The notes beneath the pieces are model-generated. The model saw only the letters and a program-made list of their open reading frames with translations, did not search any database and had not been told where the DNA came from. The position numbers and the translations under genes were made by a program. Below, piece by piece: positions 1-5,326 of a DNA stretch of 8,498 nucleotides. The stretch is from an uncultured Collinsella sp. (GTDB lineage Bacteria > Actinomycetota > Coriobacteriia > Coriobacteriales > Coriobacteriaceae): contig UROA01000085.1 in assembly GCA_900549355.1 (NCBI GenBank), forward strand, positions 1 through 8,498, in the 5' to 3' direction. Numbering within the stretch: the first letter of the stretch is position 1; the number at the start of each line of letters is the position of its first letter.

Positions 1-1
1 C

Positions 2-751
2 GAGACCGGCCAGACCATCATCGCCGGCATGGGCGAGCTGCACCTCGAGATCATCGTCGACCGTCTGCTCCGCGAGTTCAAGGTTGACGCTAACGTTGGT
101 AAGCCCCAGGTTGCCTACCGCGAGACCGCTGGTCACGACGTCGAGAAGGCTGAGGGCAAGTTCGTCCGTCAGTCCGGTGGTCGCGGTCAGTACGGCCACG
201 TCGTCATCAAGCTCGAGAAGATGGAGGAGGGCTTCGGCTACGAGTTCGTCAACGCTATCGTCGGCGGCGTCGTGCCCAAGGAGTACATTCCGTCCATTGA
301 CAAGGGCATCCAGGAGGCCCTGAACACCGGTGTTATCGCCGGCTTCCCGGTCCTCGACGTCAAGGTCACCCTGTTCGACGGTTCTTACCACGAGGTCGAC
401 TCCTCCGAGGCCGCCTTCAAGATCGCCGGTTCCATGGCAATCAAGGACGCTCTCAAGAAGTCCGATCCGCAGCTGCTCGAGCCGATCATGGCTGTCGAGG
501 TCGAGACCCCCGAGCAGTACATGGGCGACGTTATGGGCAACCTCTCCGGTCGCCGCGGCAAGATCGAGGGCATGGAGGATCGCAAGAACAGCAAGCTCAT
601 CCGTGCCAAGGTGCCGCTGGGCGAGATGTTCGGTTACGCTACCGACCTTCGCTCCCAGACCCAGGGCCGTGCATCCTACACGATGCAGTTCGACTCTTAT
701 GAGCCCGCGCCCAAGTCCATCGTGGACGAGGTCATGAGCAAGAACGCCTAA
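2..751 (+). CDS. fusA: Translation elongation factor G (EF-G), 3' part
   Basis: Partial gene: the reading frame is open from base 2 and ends at TAA (749-751), giving 249 C-terminal residues of a protein normally near 700. EF-G is the cytoplasmic GTPase that drives ribosome translocation and, with RRF, subunit recycling. The GTP-binding domain lies outside the window. Visible are the end of domain III (AGMGELHLEIIVDRL), domain IV with its decoding-centre region (VPKEYIPSIDKGIQEAL), and domain V (EPIMAVEVETPEQYMGDV, then NLSGRRGKIEGM). The C-terminus ends in a normal short tail (MSKNA). Codons such as GCT, GTT and GGT are more frequent here than in the fab genes, as expected for a highly expressed gene. 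rpsJ follows after 60 bases; tuf, often next in bacteria, is absent. Identification is very secure. The ATG at base 29 is internal, not the start. Confidence 0.97.
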   Translation, partial: ETGQTIIAGMGELHLEIIVDRLLREFKVDANVGKPQVAYRETAGHDVEKAEGKFVRQSGGRGQYGHVVIKLEKMEEGFGYEFVNAIVGGVVPKEYIPSIDKGIQEALNTGVIAGFPVLDVKVTLFDGSYHEVDSSEAAFKIAGSMAIKDALKKSDPQLLEPIMAVEVETPEQYMGDVMGNLSGRRGKIEGMEDRKNSKLIRAKVPLGEMFGYATDLRSQTQGRASYTMQFDSYEPAPKSIVDEVMSKNA

Positions 752-776
752 GTTCGAGCTCCCTGTTACGTAATCC

Positions 777-793
777 GCGAGAACATCTCTCGC
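777..793 (+). other. Small hairpin between fusA and rpsJ
   Basis: GCGAGA (777-782) and TCTCGC (788-793) are perfectly complementary around a 5-base loop. The hairpin ends 7 bases before the rpsJ Shine-Dalgarno GGAGG (801-805). The following ACTCTTT has only three consecutive T residues, so it is a poor intrinsic terminator. It could be an RNA-processing or attenuation element, or chance. I see no convincing promoter in the 60-base gap, so rpsJ is probably cotranscribed with fusA. Confidence 0.35.
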
Positions 794-800
794 ACTCTTT

Positions 801-805
801 GGAGG
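801..805 (+). promoter_or_regulatory. Ribosome binding site deciding the TTG start of rpsJ
   Basis: GGAGG lies 6 bases before TTG (812-814). No ATG or GTG in the same frame lies at a suitable distance, so this site fixes the unusual TTG start of S10. Confidence 0.85.
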
Positions 806-811
806 TTTAAG

Positions 812-1120
812 TTGGCTACCCAGAAGATCCGCATTCGCCTCAAGGGCTATGATCACGAGGTCGTCGATCAGTCCGCGAAGCTCATCGTCGAGACCGCTCA
901 GAAGACCGGCGCTCGCGTTTCCGGTCCTGTCCCCCTGCCCACCGAGCGCAACCTGTACACGGTTATCCGCTCGCCGCACGTGAACAAGGACTCCCGTGAG
1001 CAGTTCGAGATGCGCACCCACAAGCGCCTCATCGACATCCTTGACCCCACCTCGGGCACCGTTGATTCGCTCATGCGTCTCGACCTCCCCGCTGGCGTCG
1101 ACATCGACATCAAGCTCTAA
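812..1120 (+). CDS. rpsJ: 30S ribosomal protein S10
   Basis: Encodes S10 (NusE), 102 aa, the usual family length. S10 sits in the head of the 30S subunit and also acts with NusB in transcription antitermination. The whole chain matches the family: KIRIRLKGYDHEVVD at the N-terminus, the loop GPVPLPTERNLYTVIRSPHVNKDSREQ in the middle (only part of which contacts 16S rRNA), RTHKRLIDI near residues 68-76, and a C-terminal strand ending DIDIKL. The start codon is TTG at 812. It is preceded by GGAGG (801-805) with a 6-base spacer, no in-frame ATG lies nearby, and the codon falls exactly at the conserved family N-terminus. It probably shares a transcript with fusA and is closed by a strong terminator 21 bases after its stop. 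The rest of the S10 operon (rplC onward) does not follow. Confidence 0.98.
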   Translation: MATQKIRIRLKGYDHEVVDQSAKLIVETAQKTGARVSGPVPLPTERNLYTVIRSPHVNKDSREQFEMRTHKRLIDILDPTSGTVDSLMRLDLPAGVDIDIKL

Positions 1121-1141
1121 GCGATATCGCTCATAGCTTAC

Positions 1142-1181
1142 AGAGCCCCGCTGCCATGTTGGTAGCGGGGCTCTTTTGTTT
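1142..1181 (+). terminator. Rho-independent terminator after rpsJ
   Basis: AGAGCCCCGCT (1142-1152) pairs perfectly with AGCGGGGCTCT (1164-1174). The stem extends inward by one G-T and two C-G pairs around a 5-base loop, ATGTT (1156-1160). The run TTTTGTTT (1174-1181) follows on the plus strand. This is a textbook strong intrinsic terminator ending the fusA-rpsJ transcript. On the minus strand no T-run follows the stem, so it is at best a weak terminator for convergent birA. Confidence 0.93.
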
Positions 1182-1234
1182 GAATAATGGTTTGGACTGC
1201 CGGGCATTGCTGCCGAGTAGGTGGCTGCAGCGCC

Positions 1235-2011
1235 CTATTCGCTCAAGGGACGCAGCGATGCCTCCTCAAAATGGAAGGATCGCAAGCCGCCTTCCGTTTC
1301 GATACATGCGCGACCAAAGGCATCGACGGTTTTAAAGATGCCGCGTGCCAGCTCGTCACCGGCAGGGGAACGGGCGATAACGTGCTCTCCGATCCAATTG
1401 AGGTGAGTGACATATTCGCCGTGGACGGGCGCGAGCGGTCCAGTGTTTTCTTTCATGGCGTTGAGCAGATCAGCCCACGCGTCCACAGCGTTTACGACGG
1501 TGTAATAGACTTCCTTGAGCAGCACATCGACGGCGGGAACATTCTCGTTGAGGTCCGAGAGGCCAATTGCCGTCAGGCCGCCATCGGGCACCTCTTGGGG
1601 CGTGTAGTTCACGTTGACGCCGATGCCGCAGACGGCGAAAGGTTTGCCATCGTTATCGCGTGCGGCCTCGACCAGAATGCCGCCGAGCTTGCGCCCTCGC
1701 GCGACGAGGTCGTTGGGCCATTTGAGGCCAATCTCGTTTGCAAGACCCTGCTTTTCGAGCGCCTTGAGCACCGCTAGGCCGCTGACGGCGGCAAGACCAG
1801 AGTACTTGGCAGGATCAACACGTGGACGTAGGACAATCGAGAGCAACAAGTTACCAGCGGTTGAATCCCACTTGTGGCCGCGCCGGCCGCGTCCTGCTGT
1901 CTGAGCCCGGGCGGCAAGTCCTGTGCCGTGCGGCGCTCCTTGTTTTCCTGCTTCGAGCAGGTCATCGTTGGTCGATCCGGTTACATCGACAATCGTTAAT
2001 TGGGCATCCAT
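1235..2011 (-). CDS. birA: Biotin-[acetyl-CoA-carboxylase] ligase, group I (no HTH domain)
   Basis: A 258-aa biotin-protein ligase. It makes biotinyl-5'-AMP from biotin and ATP and transfers biotin to the carrier lysine, here most likely that of AccB, encoded about 5.4 kb away in the divergent operon. Visible motifs are TGSTN (11-15), the biotinyl-AMP loop GRGRRG (40-45), KWPND (97-101), KLGGILVE (108-115) with the probable catalytic-site lysine K108, and GIGVNVN (129-135). A small C-terminal SH3-like domain runs from about residue 205 (WIGEHVIA, then ARGIFKTVD). There is no N-terminal winged-helix domain, so unlike E. coli BirA it should not repress transcription. The frame is open 20 codons further upstream, but the ATG at 2011 is preferred: AAGGAGG (2029-2023) precedes it, and the conserved domain begins right after it. 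The gene converges on rpsJ. The symbol birA is used by homology; bpl would be equally apt. Confidence 0.93.
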   Translation of the reverse strand: MDAQLTIVDVTGSTNDDLLEAGKQGAPHGTGLAARAQTAGRGRRGHKWDSTAGNLLLSIVLRPRVDPAKYSGLAAVSGLAVLKALEKQGLANEIGLKWPNDLVARGRKLGGILVEAARDNDGKPFAVCGIGVNVNYTPQEVPDGGLTAIGLSDLNENVPAVDVLLKEVYYTVVNAVDAWADLLNAMKENTGPLAPVHGEYVTHLNWIGEHVIARSPAGDELARGIFKTVDAFGRACIETEGGLRSFHFEEASLRPLSE

Positions 2012-2022
2012 AGCGGCTGCTA

Positions 2023-2029
2023 CCTCCTT
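2023..2029 (-). promoter_or_regulatory. Ribosome binding site deciding the birA start
   Basis: On the minus strand AAGGAGG is followed after 11 bases by ATG (2011-2009). The spacer is slightly long, but the match is strong. It makes the upstream in-frame ATG at 2071 unlikely, since that start would place this site inside the coding region. Confidence 0.75.
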
Positions 2030-2053
2030 AATGAATAAGTGAATGACGCAATG

Positions 2054-2071
2054 GTGTCGAGAAGTAGACAC
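2054..2071. repeat. Inverted repeat GTGTC-N8-GACAC
   Basis: GTGTC (2054-2058) and GACAC (2067-2071) are perfectly complementary around 8 bases. It abuts the next inverted repeat directly. In a birA leader RNA it could form a small stem-loop. The short arms mean chance is possible. Confidence 0.3.
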
Positions 2072-2093
2072 AATGTGAAGCCTTTGTCACATT
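2072..2093. repeat. Inverted repeat AATGTGA-N8-TCACATT
   Basis: The 7-base arms AATGTGA (2072-2078) and TCACATT (2087-2093) are perfectly complementary with an 8-base spacer. The TGTGA/TCACA arms resemble CRP-family half-sites, but the usual CRP spacer is 6, not 8. It could be an operator or a stem-loop in the birA leader. It overlaps the region expected to hold the birA promoter. Confidence 0.4.
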
Positions 2094-2105
2094 TGGACAA
2101 TTTAA

Positions 2106-2121
2106 TGTTAACACGTCAACA
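2106..2121. promoter_or_regulatory. Operator-like inverted repeat, site I
   Basis: TGTTAAC (2106-2112), 2 bases, then GTCAACA (2115-2121). The arms pair at 6 of 7 positions. It is one of two copies of the same compact palindrome; the surrounding 18 bases (2105-2122) match the second copy at 16 of 18 positions, including the central AC. The position, upstream of fabH in a divergent promoter region, suggests a binding site for a dimeric repressor. The regulator is not encoded in the window. Confidence 0.6.
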
Positions 2122-2153
2122 ATGACTGAAATGCGCTATCCTCTCTTGGTCGA

Positions 2154-2169
2154 TGTAAACACGTTAACA
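2154..2169. promoter_or_regulatory. Operator-like inverted repeat, site II
   Basis: TGTAAAC (2154-2160), 2 bases, then GTTAACA (2163-2169), with 6 of 7 arm positions pairing. The mismatch lies in the left arm, whereas in site I it lies in the right, so the two together give a perfect consensus TGTTAAC-N2-GTTAACA. Its centre is 48 bases from that of site I. It ends 4 bases before the fabH ribosome binding site, so a bound protein would sit downstream of, or over, the transcription start. Confidence 0.6.
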
Positions 2170-2173
2170 ACTC

Positions 2174-2181
2174 AAAGGAGG
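2174..2181 (+). promoter_or_regulatory. Ribosome binding site deciding the fabH start
   Basis: AAAGGAGG is followed after 6 bases by ATG 2188. It selects this start over the in-frame ATG at 2122 and the GTG at 2185. Confidence 0.88.
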
Positions 2182-2187
2182 TTAGTG

Positions 2188-3147
2188 ATGGGTTTCACGA
2201 TACTGGGAACAGGCTCGGCACTTCCTGAACGCAGTGTTTCCAATGACGAGCTGTCTGAGTTCCTCGATACCTCGGATGAGTGGATTTTTACCCGCACAGG
2301 TATCAAGAGCCGCCACGTCTGCACCACCGAGTCACTTGACGACCTTGCCGTAGCGGCGAGCGAGCGGGCACTCCAGGTGTCCGGAATCGACGCGAGCCAG
2401 CTGGATCTGATCGTCTGCTCGACGACGACGGGTGACCACCTTGTTCCCGCTGAGGCGTGTGCCGTTGCTGAGCGACTAGGCGCGACGTGCCCTGCCTTCG
2501 ATGTCTCGGCGGCTTGTGCCGGCTTCGTATTTGCGCTCGATGTCGCCGAGGGCTATATCGCCCGCGGTCGCGCCGAGCGCGTGCTTGTCGTTGCTGCCGA
2601 GCAGATGACGCGCGCGCTCGACTGGACCGACCGTGCCACCTGTGTGCTCTTTGGCGATGGGGCAGGCGCCGCAGTGATTGAGGCTGGGGGAGACAGTCCC
2701 CTTGCCGTTGAGCTTTCGACGGCGCCCGACGTCGAGACGTTGCGCGTTCCCGGTCTGGTCGGCACCTCGCCGTTTAAGGCTTCCGCAGATAGCGCGAGCG
2801 TGCTGTTCATGAATGGCCGCCGCGTGTTCAAGTTCGGCGTCAACGCCATCTGCGACACGGTCAACAAGCTCGCCTGCGACGCGAGTATCGCGGTCGAGGA
2901 CATCGATCATTTTGTATTCCATCAGGCTAACGAACGAATCCTGAGTCAGGCGGTCAAGCGTCTGGGCGTGCCAGACGAGCGCGTGGTTCGAACGCTGCGC
3001 GAGACCGGCAACATTTCGAGCGCATGCATTCCGCTTGCCCTCGACCGGCTGGCAAACGCCGGTGCACTTCACACGGGCGACACCATCGCCTTGGTTGGAT
3101 TTGGCGCCGGTCTGGATATAGGTGGCTATCTGCTTCGTTGGAAGTAG
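2188..3147 (+). CDS. fabH: 3-oxoacyl-ACP synthase III (KAS III)
   Basis: A 319-aa beta-ketoacyl-ACP synthase III. It condenses an acyl-CoA primer with malonyl-ACP to begin each fatty-acid chain in the cytoplasm. The thiolase-fold catalytic triad is complete: Cys110 in VSAACAGF, His245 in FHQANERIL and Asn275 in ETGNISSA, almost the same numbering as E. coli FabH (112/244/274). Other family marks are DEWIFTRTGIKSRH (30-43), a typical CoA-binding/dimer segment, and the C-terminal VGFGAGLDIGGYLLRW. The length is normal. It is the first gene of the operon, directly behind the two operator-like repeats, and 51 bases separate it from acpP. Primer preference (acetyl versus branched acyl-CoA) cannot be told from the sequence by eye. 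Confidence 0.96.
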   Translation: MGFTILGTGSALPERSVSNDELSEFLDTSDEWIFTRTGIKSRHVCTTESLDDLAVAASERALQVSGIDASQLDLIVCSTTTGDHLVPAEACAVAERLGATCPAFDVSAACAGFVFALDVAEGYIARGRAERVLVVAAEQMTRALDWTDRATCVLFGDGAGAAVIEAGGDSPLAVELSTAPDVETLRVPGLVGTSPFKASADSASVLFMNGRRVFKFGVNAICDTVNKLACDASIAVEDIDHFVFHQANERILSQAVKRLGVPDERVVRTLRETGNISSACIPLALDRLANAGALHTGDTIALVGFGAGLDIGGYLLRWK

Positions 3148-3168
3148 TCGCACATAGGAAATAAAAAC

Positions 3169-3178
3169 GCCCTAGGGC
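3169..3178. repeat. 10-base perfect palindrome in the fabH-acpP gap
   Basis: GCCCTAGGGC is self-complementary without a spacer, so it would not form a normal hairpin. It lies 7 bases before the acpP ribosome binding site AAAGGAG (3185-3191). No regulator family can be assigned; it may be chance. Confidence 0.25.
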
Positions 3179-3198
3179 ACAACCAAAGGAGAACTACC

Positions 3199-3435
3199 AT
3201 GGCAGATCAGAAGACCTTCGAGCGCGTTTGCGACGTTATCCGCGAGACCGCCGGTCTTGACGATGTCGAGATGAAGCCCGAGTCCACGCTCGAGGAGATC
3301 GGTCTCGACAGTCTGGGTACCGTCGAGATCCTCGTCGCCGTCGAGGACGAGTTTGGCATTCAGCTCGATACCGAGGAGAACCCCAAGACGGTCGGCGAGT
3401 TCGCCGATACGGTCGAGGCGGCATTGGAGAAGTAG
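3199..3435 (+). CDS. acpP: Acyl carrier protein
   Basis: A 78-aa acidic four-helix carrier protein that holds the growing acyl chain as a thioester on 4'-phosphopantetheine. The attachment serine is Ser38 in the signature GLDSLG; the ACP usually reads DSL(D/G), as here. The remainder fits the family: an N-terminal helix (FERVCDVIRETAGL), helix II after the serine (VEILVAVEDEFGIQL), and the C-terminal helix (VGEFADTVEAALEK). ATG 3199 follows AAAGGAG with a 7-base spacer. The stop is only 2 bases before fabK, so the two are probably translationally coupled. Its position between fabH and fabK supports a role in primary fatty-acid synthesis rather than in a polyketide pathway. Confidence 0.96.
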   Translation: MADQKTFERVCDVIRETAGLDDVEMKPESTLEEIGLDSLGTVEILVAVEDEFGIQLDTEENPKTVGEFADTVEAALEK

Positions 3436-3437
3436 AG

Positions 3438-4382
3438 ATGCTCAAGACTCCTCTCTGCGATCTGCTCGGCATCGAAAAGCCCGTGTTCCAGGGCGGTATG
3501 GCCTGGATTGCCGATGCTTCGCTGGCGTCCGCAGTGTCCGAGGCGGGTGGCTTAGGCATCATCGCGGCCATGAACGCCGACGCCAACTGGCTTCGCGACC
3601 AGATTCATAAGCTGCGCGCCAGGACGGATAAGCCCTTTGGCGTCAACGTCATGCTCATGAGCCCGTTTGCCGACGAGGTCGCGCAGGTCGTGATTGACGA
3701 GCGAGTGCCGGTCGTCGTGACGGGCGCCGGCAATCCCGCCAAGTACATGAAGGCGTGGAACGAGGCGGGCATCAAGGTCATCCCGGTCGTTGCCTCGGTG
3801 GCTCTGGCGCGCCTCGTGGCACGTCGTGGAGCCACGGCGGTTGTTGCCGAGGGTACCGAATCGGGCGGCCATATTGGCGAGACCTCGACGATGGCACTGG
3901 TGCCGCAGGTCGTCGATGCGGTCGACATTCCCGTCGTGGCCGCCGGCGGTATTGCCGACGGCCGCGGCGTGGCGGCCGCCTTTATGCTGGGCGCCGAAGG
4001 CGTGCAAGTGGGTACGCGCTTTCTGGTCGCAGACGAGTGCACCGTCTCGGAGCAGTACAAAGAGATGGTCCTGAAGGCCAACGACACTTCGACGCGTGCG
4101 ACCGGTCGCTCGACGGGACATCCAGTGCGCGCCCTCAAGAGCCCCTTCACCAACGCCTATGCCAAGAGCGAGGGTTCCGGCGCGAGTGCCGAGGAGCTCG
4201 GTGCTATGGGAACCGGTGCGCTGCGTAAGGCCGCCAAGGACGGCAACTACGAAGAGGGTTCGTTTTTGTGTGGACAGATTGCCGGCATGGTCAACGAGCG
4301 CCAGAGCGCACGCGAAATCGTTGACGACCTGGTCGAGGGCGCCGAGCACGTCCTGAAGGGTGCGTGCACATGGGTGGCGTAG
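3438..4382 (+). CDS. fabK: Enoyl-ACP reductase II (FMN-dependent)
   Basis: A 314-aa TIM-barrel flavoprotein of the nitronate monooxygenase/FabK family. In this operon it is best read as FabK, the enoyl-ACP reductase that completes each elongation cycle using NAD(P)H and FMN. Visible marks are FQGGMAWIADASLASAVSEAGG (17-38), the FMN-contacting PFGVNVML (66-73), VVTGAGNP (93-100), GTESGGHIGE (139-148) with His145 matching the FabK active-site histidine, and the phosphate-binding AAGGIADGRG (168-177) plus GTRF (192-195). It begins 2 bases after acpP; GGAG (3426-3429) inside the acpP end serves as its ribosome binding site. It overlaps fabD by 13 bases. FabK enzymes, unlike FabI, are known to be insensitive to triclosan. 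Nitronate monooxygenase is the alternative family reading, but the gene context argues strongly against it. Confidence 0.93.
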   Translation: MLKTPLCDLLGIEKPVFQGGMAWIADASLASAVSEAGGLGIIAAMNADANWLRDQIHKLRARTDKPFGVNVMLMSPFADEVAQVVIDERVPVVVTGAGNPAKYMKAWNEAGIKVIPVVASVALARLVARRGATAVVAEGTESGGHIGETSTMALVPQVVDAVDIPVVAAGGIADGRGVAAAFMLGAEGVQVGTRFLVADECTVSEQYKEMVLKANDTSTRATGRSTGHPVRALKSPFTNAYAKSEGSGASAEELGAMGTGALRKAAKDGNYEEGSFLCGQIAGMVNERQSAREIVDDLVEGAEHVLKGACTWVA

Positions 4383-5296
4383 CGTTTTTGTTTGCCGGCC
4401 AGGGTGCCCAGCACCCCGCGATGGGCGTCGACTTGATCGAGACATCGCCGGCGGCCGCCGAGGTGTTCGCCATTGCCGATGAGGTGCGCCCGGAGACGAG
4501 CGAGCAGTGCCGGAGCGCCTCCAAGGAGGAGCTCTCGCAGACCGAGAACACGCAGCCTTGCGTGTTCGTGCACGACCTGGCTGTCGCCGTCGCCCTGCGC
4601 GAGCGCGGCGTGGTGCCTGCCGCCTGTGCGGGATTCTCGCTGGGCGAGGTCGCTGCACTCACCTTTGCGGGGGCATTCGATACGCGAGCGGGTTTTGAGC
4701 TTGTGTGTGAGCGCGCGGCATTGATGGCCACGGCGGCCGAGCGTCACCCCGGCGGCATGCGCGCCGTCATCAAACTTGATGCTGCGCAAGTCGAGAACCT
4801 GGCTGCGCAGGCCGGCGAGGACTGCTGGCCGGTCAACTACAACAGTCCGCAGCAGACGGTTGTGGCCGGAGCGTCCGAGGCGCTGCAGGAGCTTGACGTC
4901 CTAGTAAAAGAGGCTGGCGGCCGCGCTATGAAAGTCGCGGTGTCGGGTGCATTCCATAGCCCCTATATGGCAGAGGCGACCGAGGGGCTGGCGACGTATA
5001 TCCAAGCCGGTCACGCGCCGTCTCCGCTGCTGATTCCGGTCATGGCAAACATGACGGCGGCGCCCTATCCGGCGGATCCGCGAGCAGCATCGGAGGTGCT
5101 GACCAACCAGGTGAGTCATGCCGTGCGCTGGGTCGACACGCTGCATGCTCTGCAGGATCAAGGCATCGACACGTTTATTGAGGTCGGCCCTGGCAAAACG
5201 CTGTCGGGCCTGGTCAAGCGTACGCTGAGCGACGTTCGCGTGTATTCGTGCGAAACGGCCGAGCAGGTCGCAGCTATTGCCGACGAGCTCGCATAG
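4370..5296 (+). CDS. fabD: Malonyl-CoA:ACP transacylase
   Basis: A 308-aa malonyl transferase that moves malonyl from CoA to AcpP to supply extender units. The alpha/beta-hydrolase-like acyltransferase motifs are in order: GQGAQ (10-14), nucleophile Ser90 in GFSLGE (88-93), Arg115 in CERAALM which would bind the malonyl carboxylate, and catalytic His196 in GAFHSPYM (193-200). Near the C-terminus EVGPGKTLSGLVKR is typical. The nucleophile motif has Phe where E. coli has His (GHSLGE); similar non-His forms occur in the family as I recall. ATG 4370 is chosen because AAGGG (4356-4360) lies 9 bases before it. A GTG at 4364 is also in frame but only 3 bases from that site. The start lies inside the end of fabK (13-base overlap), implying translational coupling. 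Confidence 0.95.
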   Translation: MGGVAFLFAGQGAQHPAMGVDLIETSPAAAEVFAIADEVRPETSEQCRSASKEELSQTENTQPCVFVHDLAVAVALRERGVVPAACAGFSLGEVAALTFAGAFDTRAGFELVCERAALMATAAERHPGGMRAVIKLDAAQVENLAAQAGEDCWPVNYNSPQQTVVAGASEALQELDVLVKEAGGRAMKVAVSGAFHSPYMAEATEGLATYIQAGHAPSPLLIPVMANMTAAPYPADPRAASEVLTNQVSHAVRWVDTLHALQDQGIDTFIEVGPGKTLSGLVKRTLSDVRVYSCETAEQVAAIADELA

Positions 5297-5326
5297 TCCA
5301 CAGGGCTGTAACCCGAAAGGAATGAC

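Larger units (their letters stand above)
2012..2187. promoter_or_regulatory. Divergent intergenic region between birA and fabH
   Basis: These 176 bases must hold the promoters for birA (leftward) and the fab operon (rightward). The region is visibly richer in A and T than its neighbours. It contains two TGTTAAC-N2-GTTAACA-type inverted repeats near fabH and two inverted repeats with 8-base spacers near birA. I could not assign a convincing -35/-10 pair for fabH. Weak pieces are TTGTCA (2084-2089) and TATCCT (2137-2142), not properly spaced from each other. For birA, GTGACA (2090-2085) with TACTTC 18 bases on is a poor candidate. The frame open from ATG 2122 into fabH crosses both repeats and has no good ribosome binding site, so it is not taken as coding. 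Confidence 0.7.

Noticed and set aside
1175..1234. A separate terminator for birA downstream of its stop
   Set aside because: On the minus strand only a short imperfect stem (around GGCA-GCAA-TGCC) is present, and no T-run follows it or the rpsJ stem in this direction.
1187..1777. A 196-codon plus-strand open frame opposite birA
   Set aside because: birA on the other strand has the full set of ligase motifs; this frame gives no recognisable protein and starts right behind the rpsJ terminator without a good ribosome binding site.
2074..2091. TGTGA-N8-TCACA as a CRP site
   Set aside because: CRP-type sites have a 6-base spacer; with 8 the half-sites would be out of register. Kept only as an unexplained inverted repeat.
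2106..2169. The TGTTAAC sites as classical BirA operators
   Set aside because: The half-site resembles the BirA half-site, but BirA operators have about 14-16 bases between arms, while here there are 2. No pair of arms across the two sites gives the right spacing, and the local BirA has no DNA-binding domain.
2122..2187. N-terminal extension of FabH from ATG 2122
   Set aside because: No ribosome binding site precedes it, it would run through both operator-like repeats, and ATG 2188 has AAAGGAGG at ideal spacing and the normal family N-terminus.
3438..4382. FabK as a nitronate monooxygenase
   Set aside because: The families are related, but the position between acpP and fabD, and the histidine in GGHIG, favour enoyl-ACP reductase.
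3552..4658. A 368-codon minus-strand open frame opposite fabK and fabD
   Set aside because: Same reasoning: a shadow of two conserved genes, low-complexity Arg/His-rich product, and no supporting ribosome binding site or domain.
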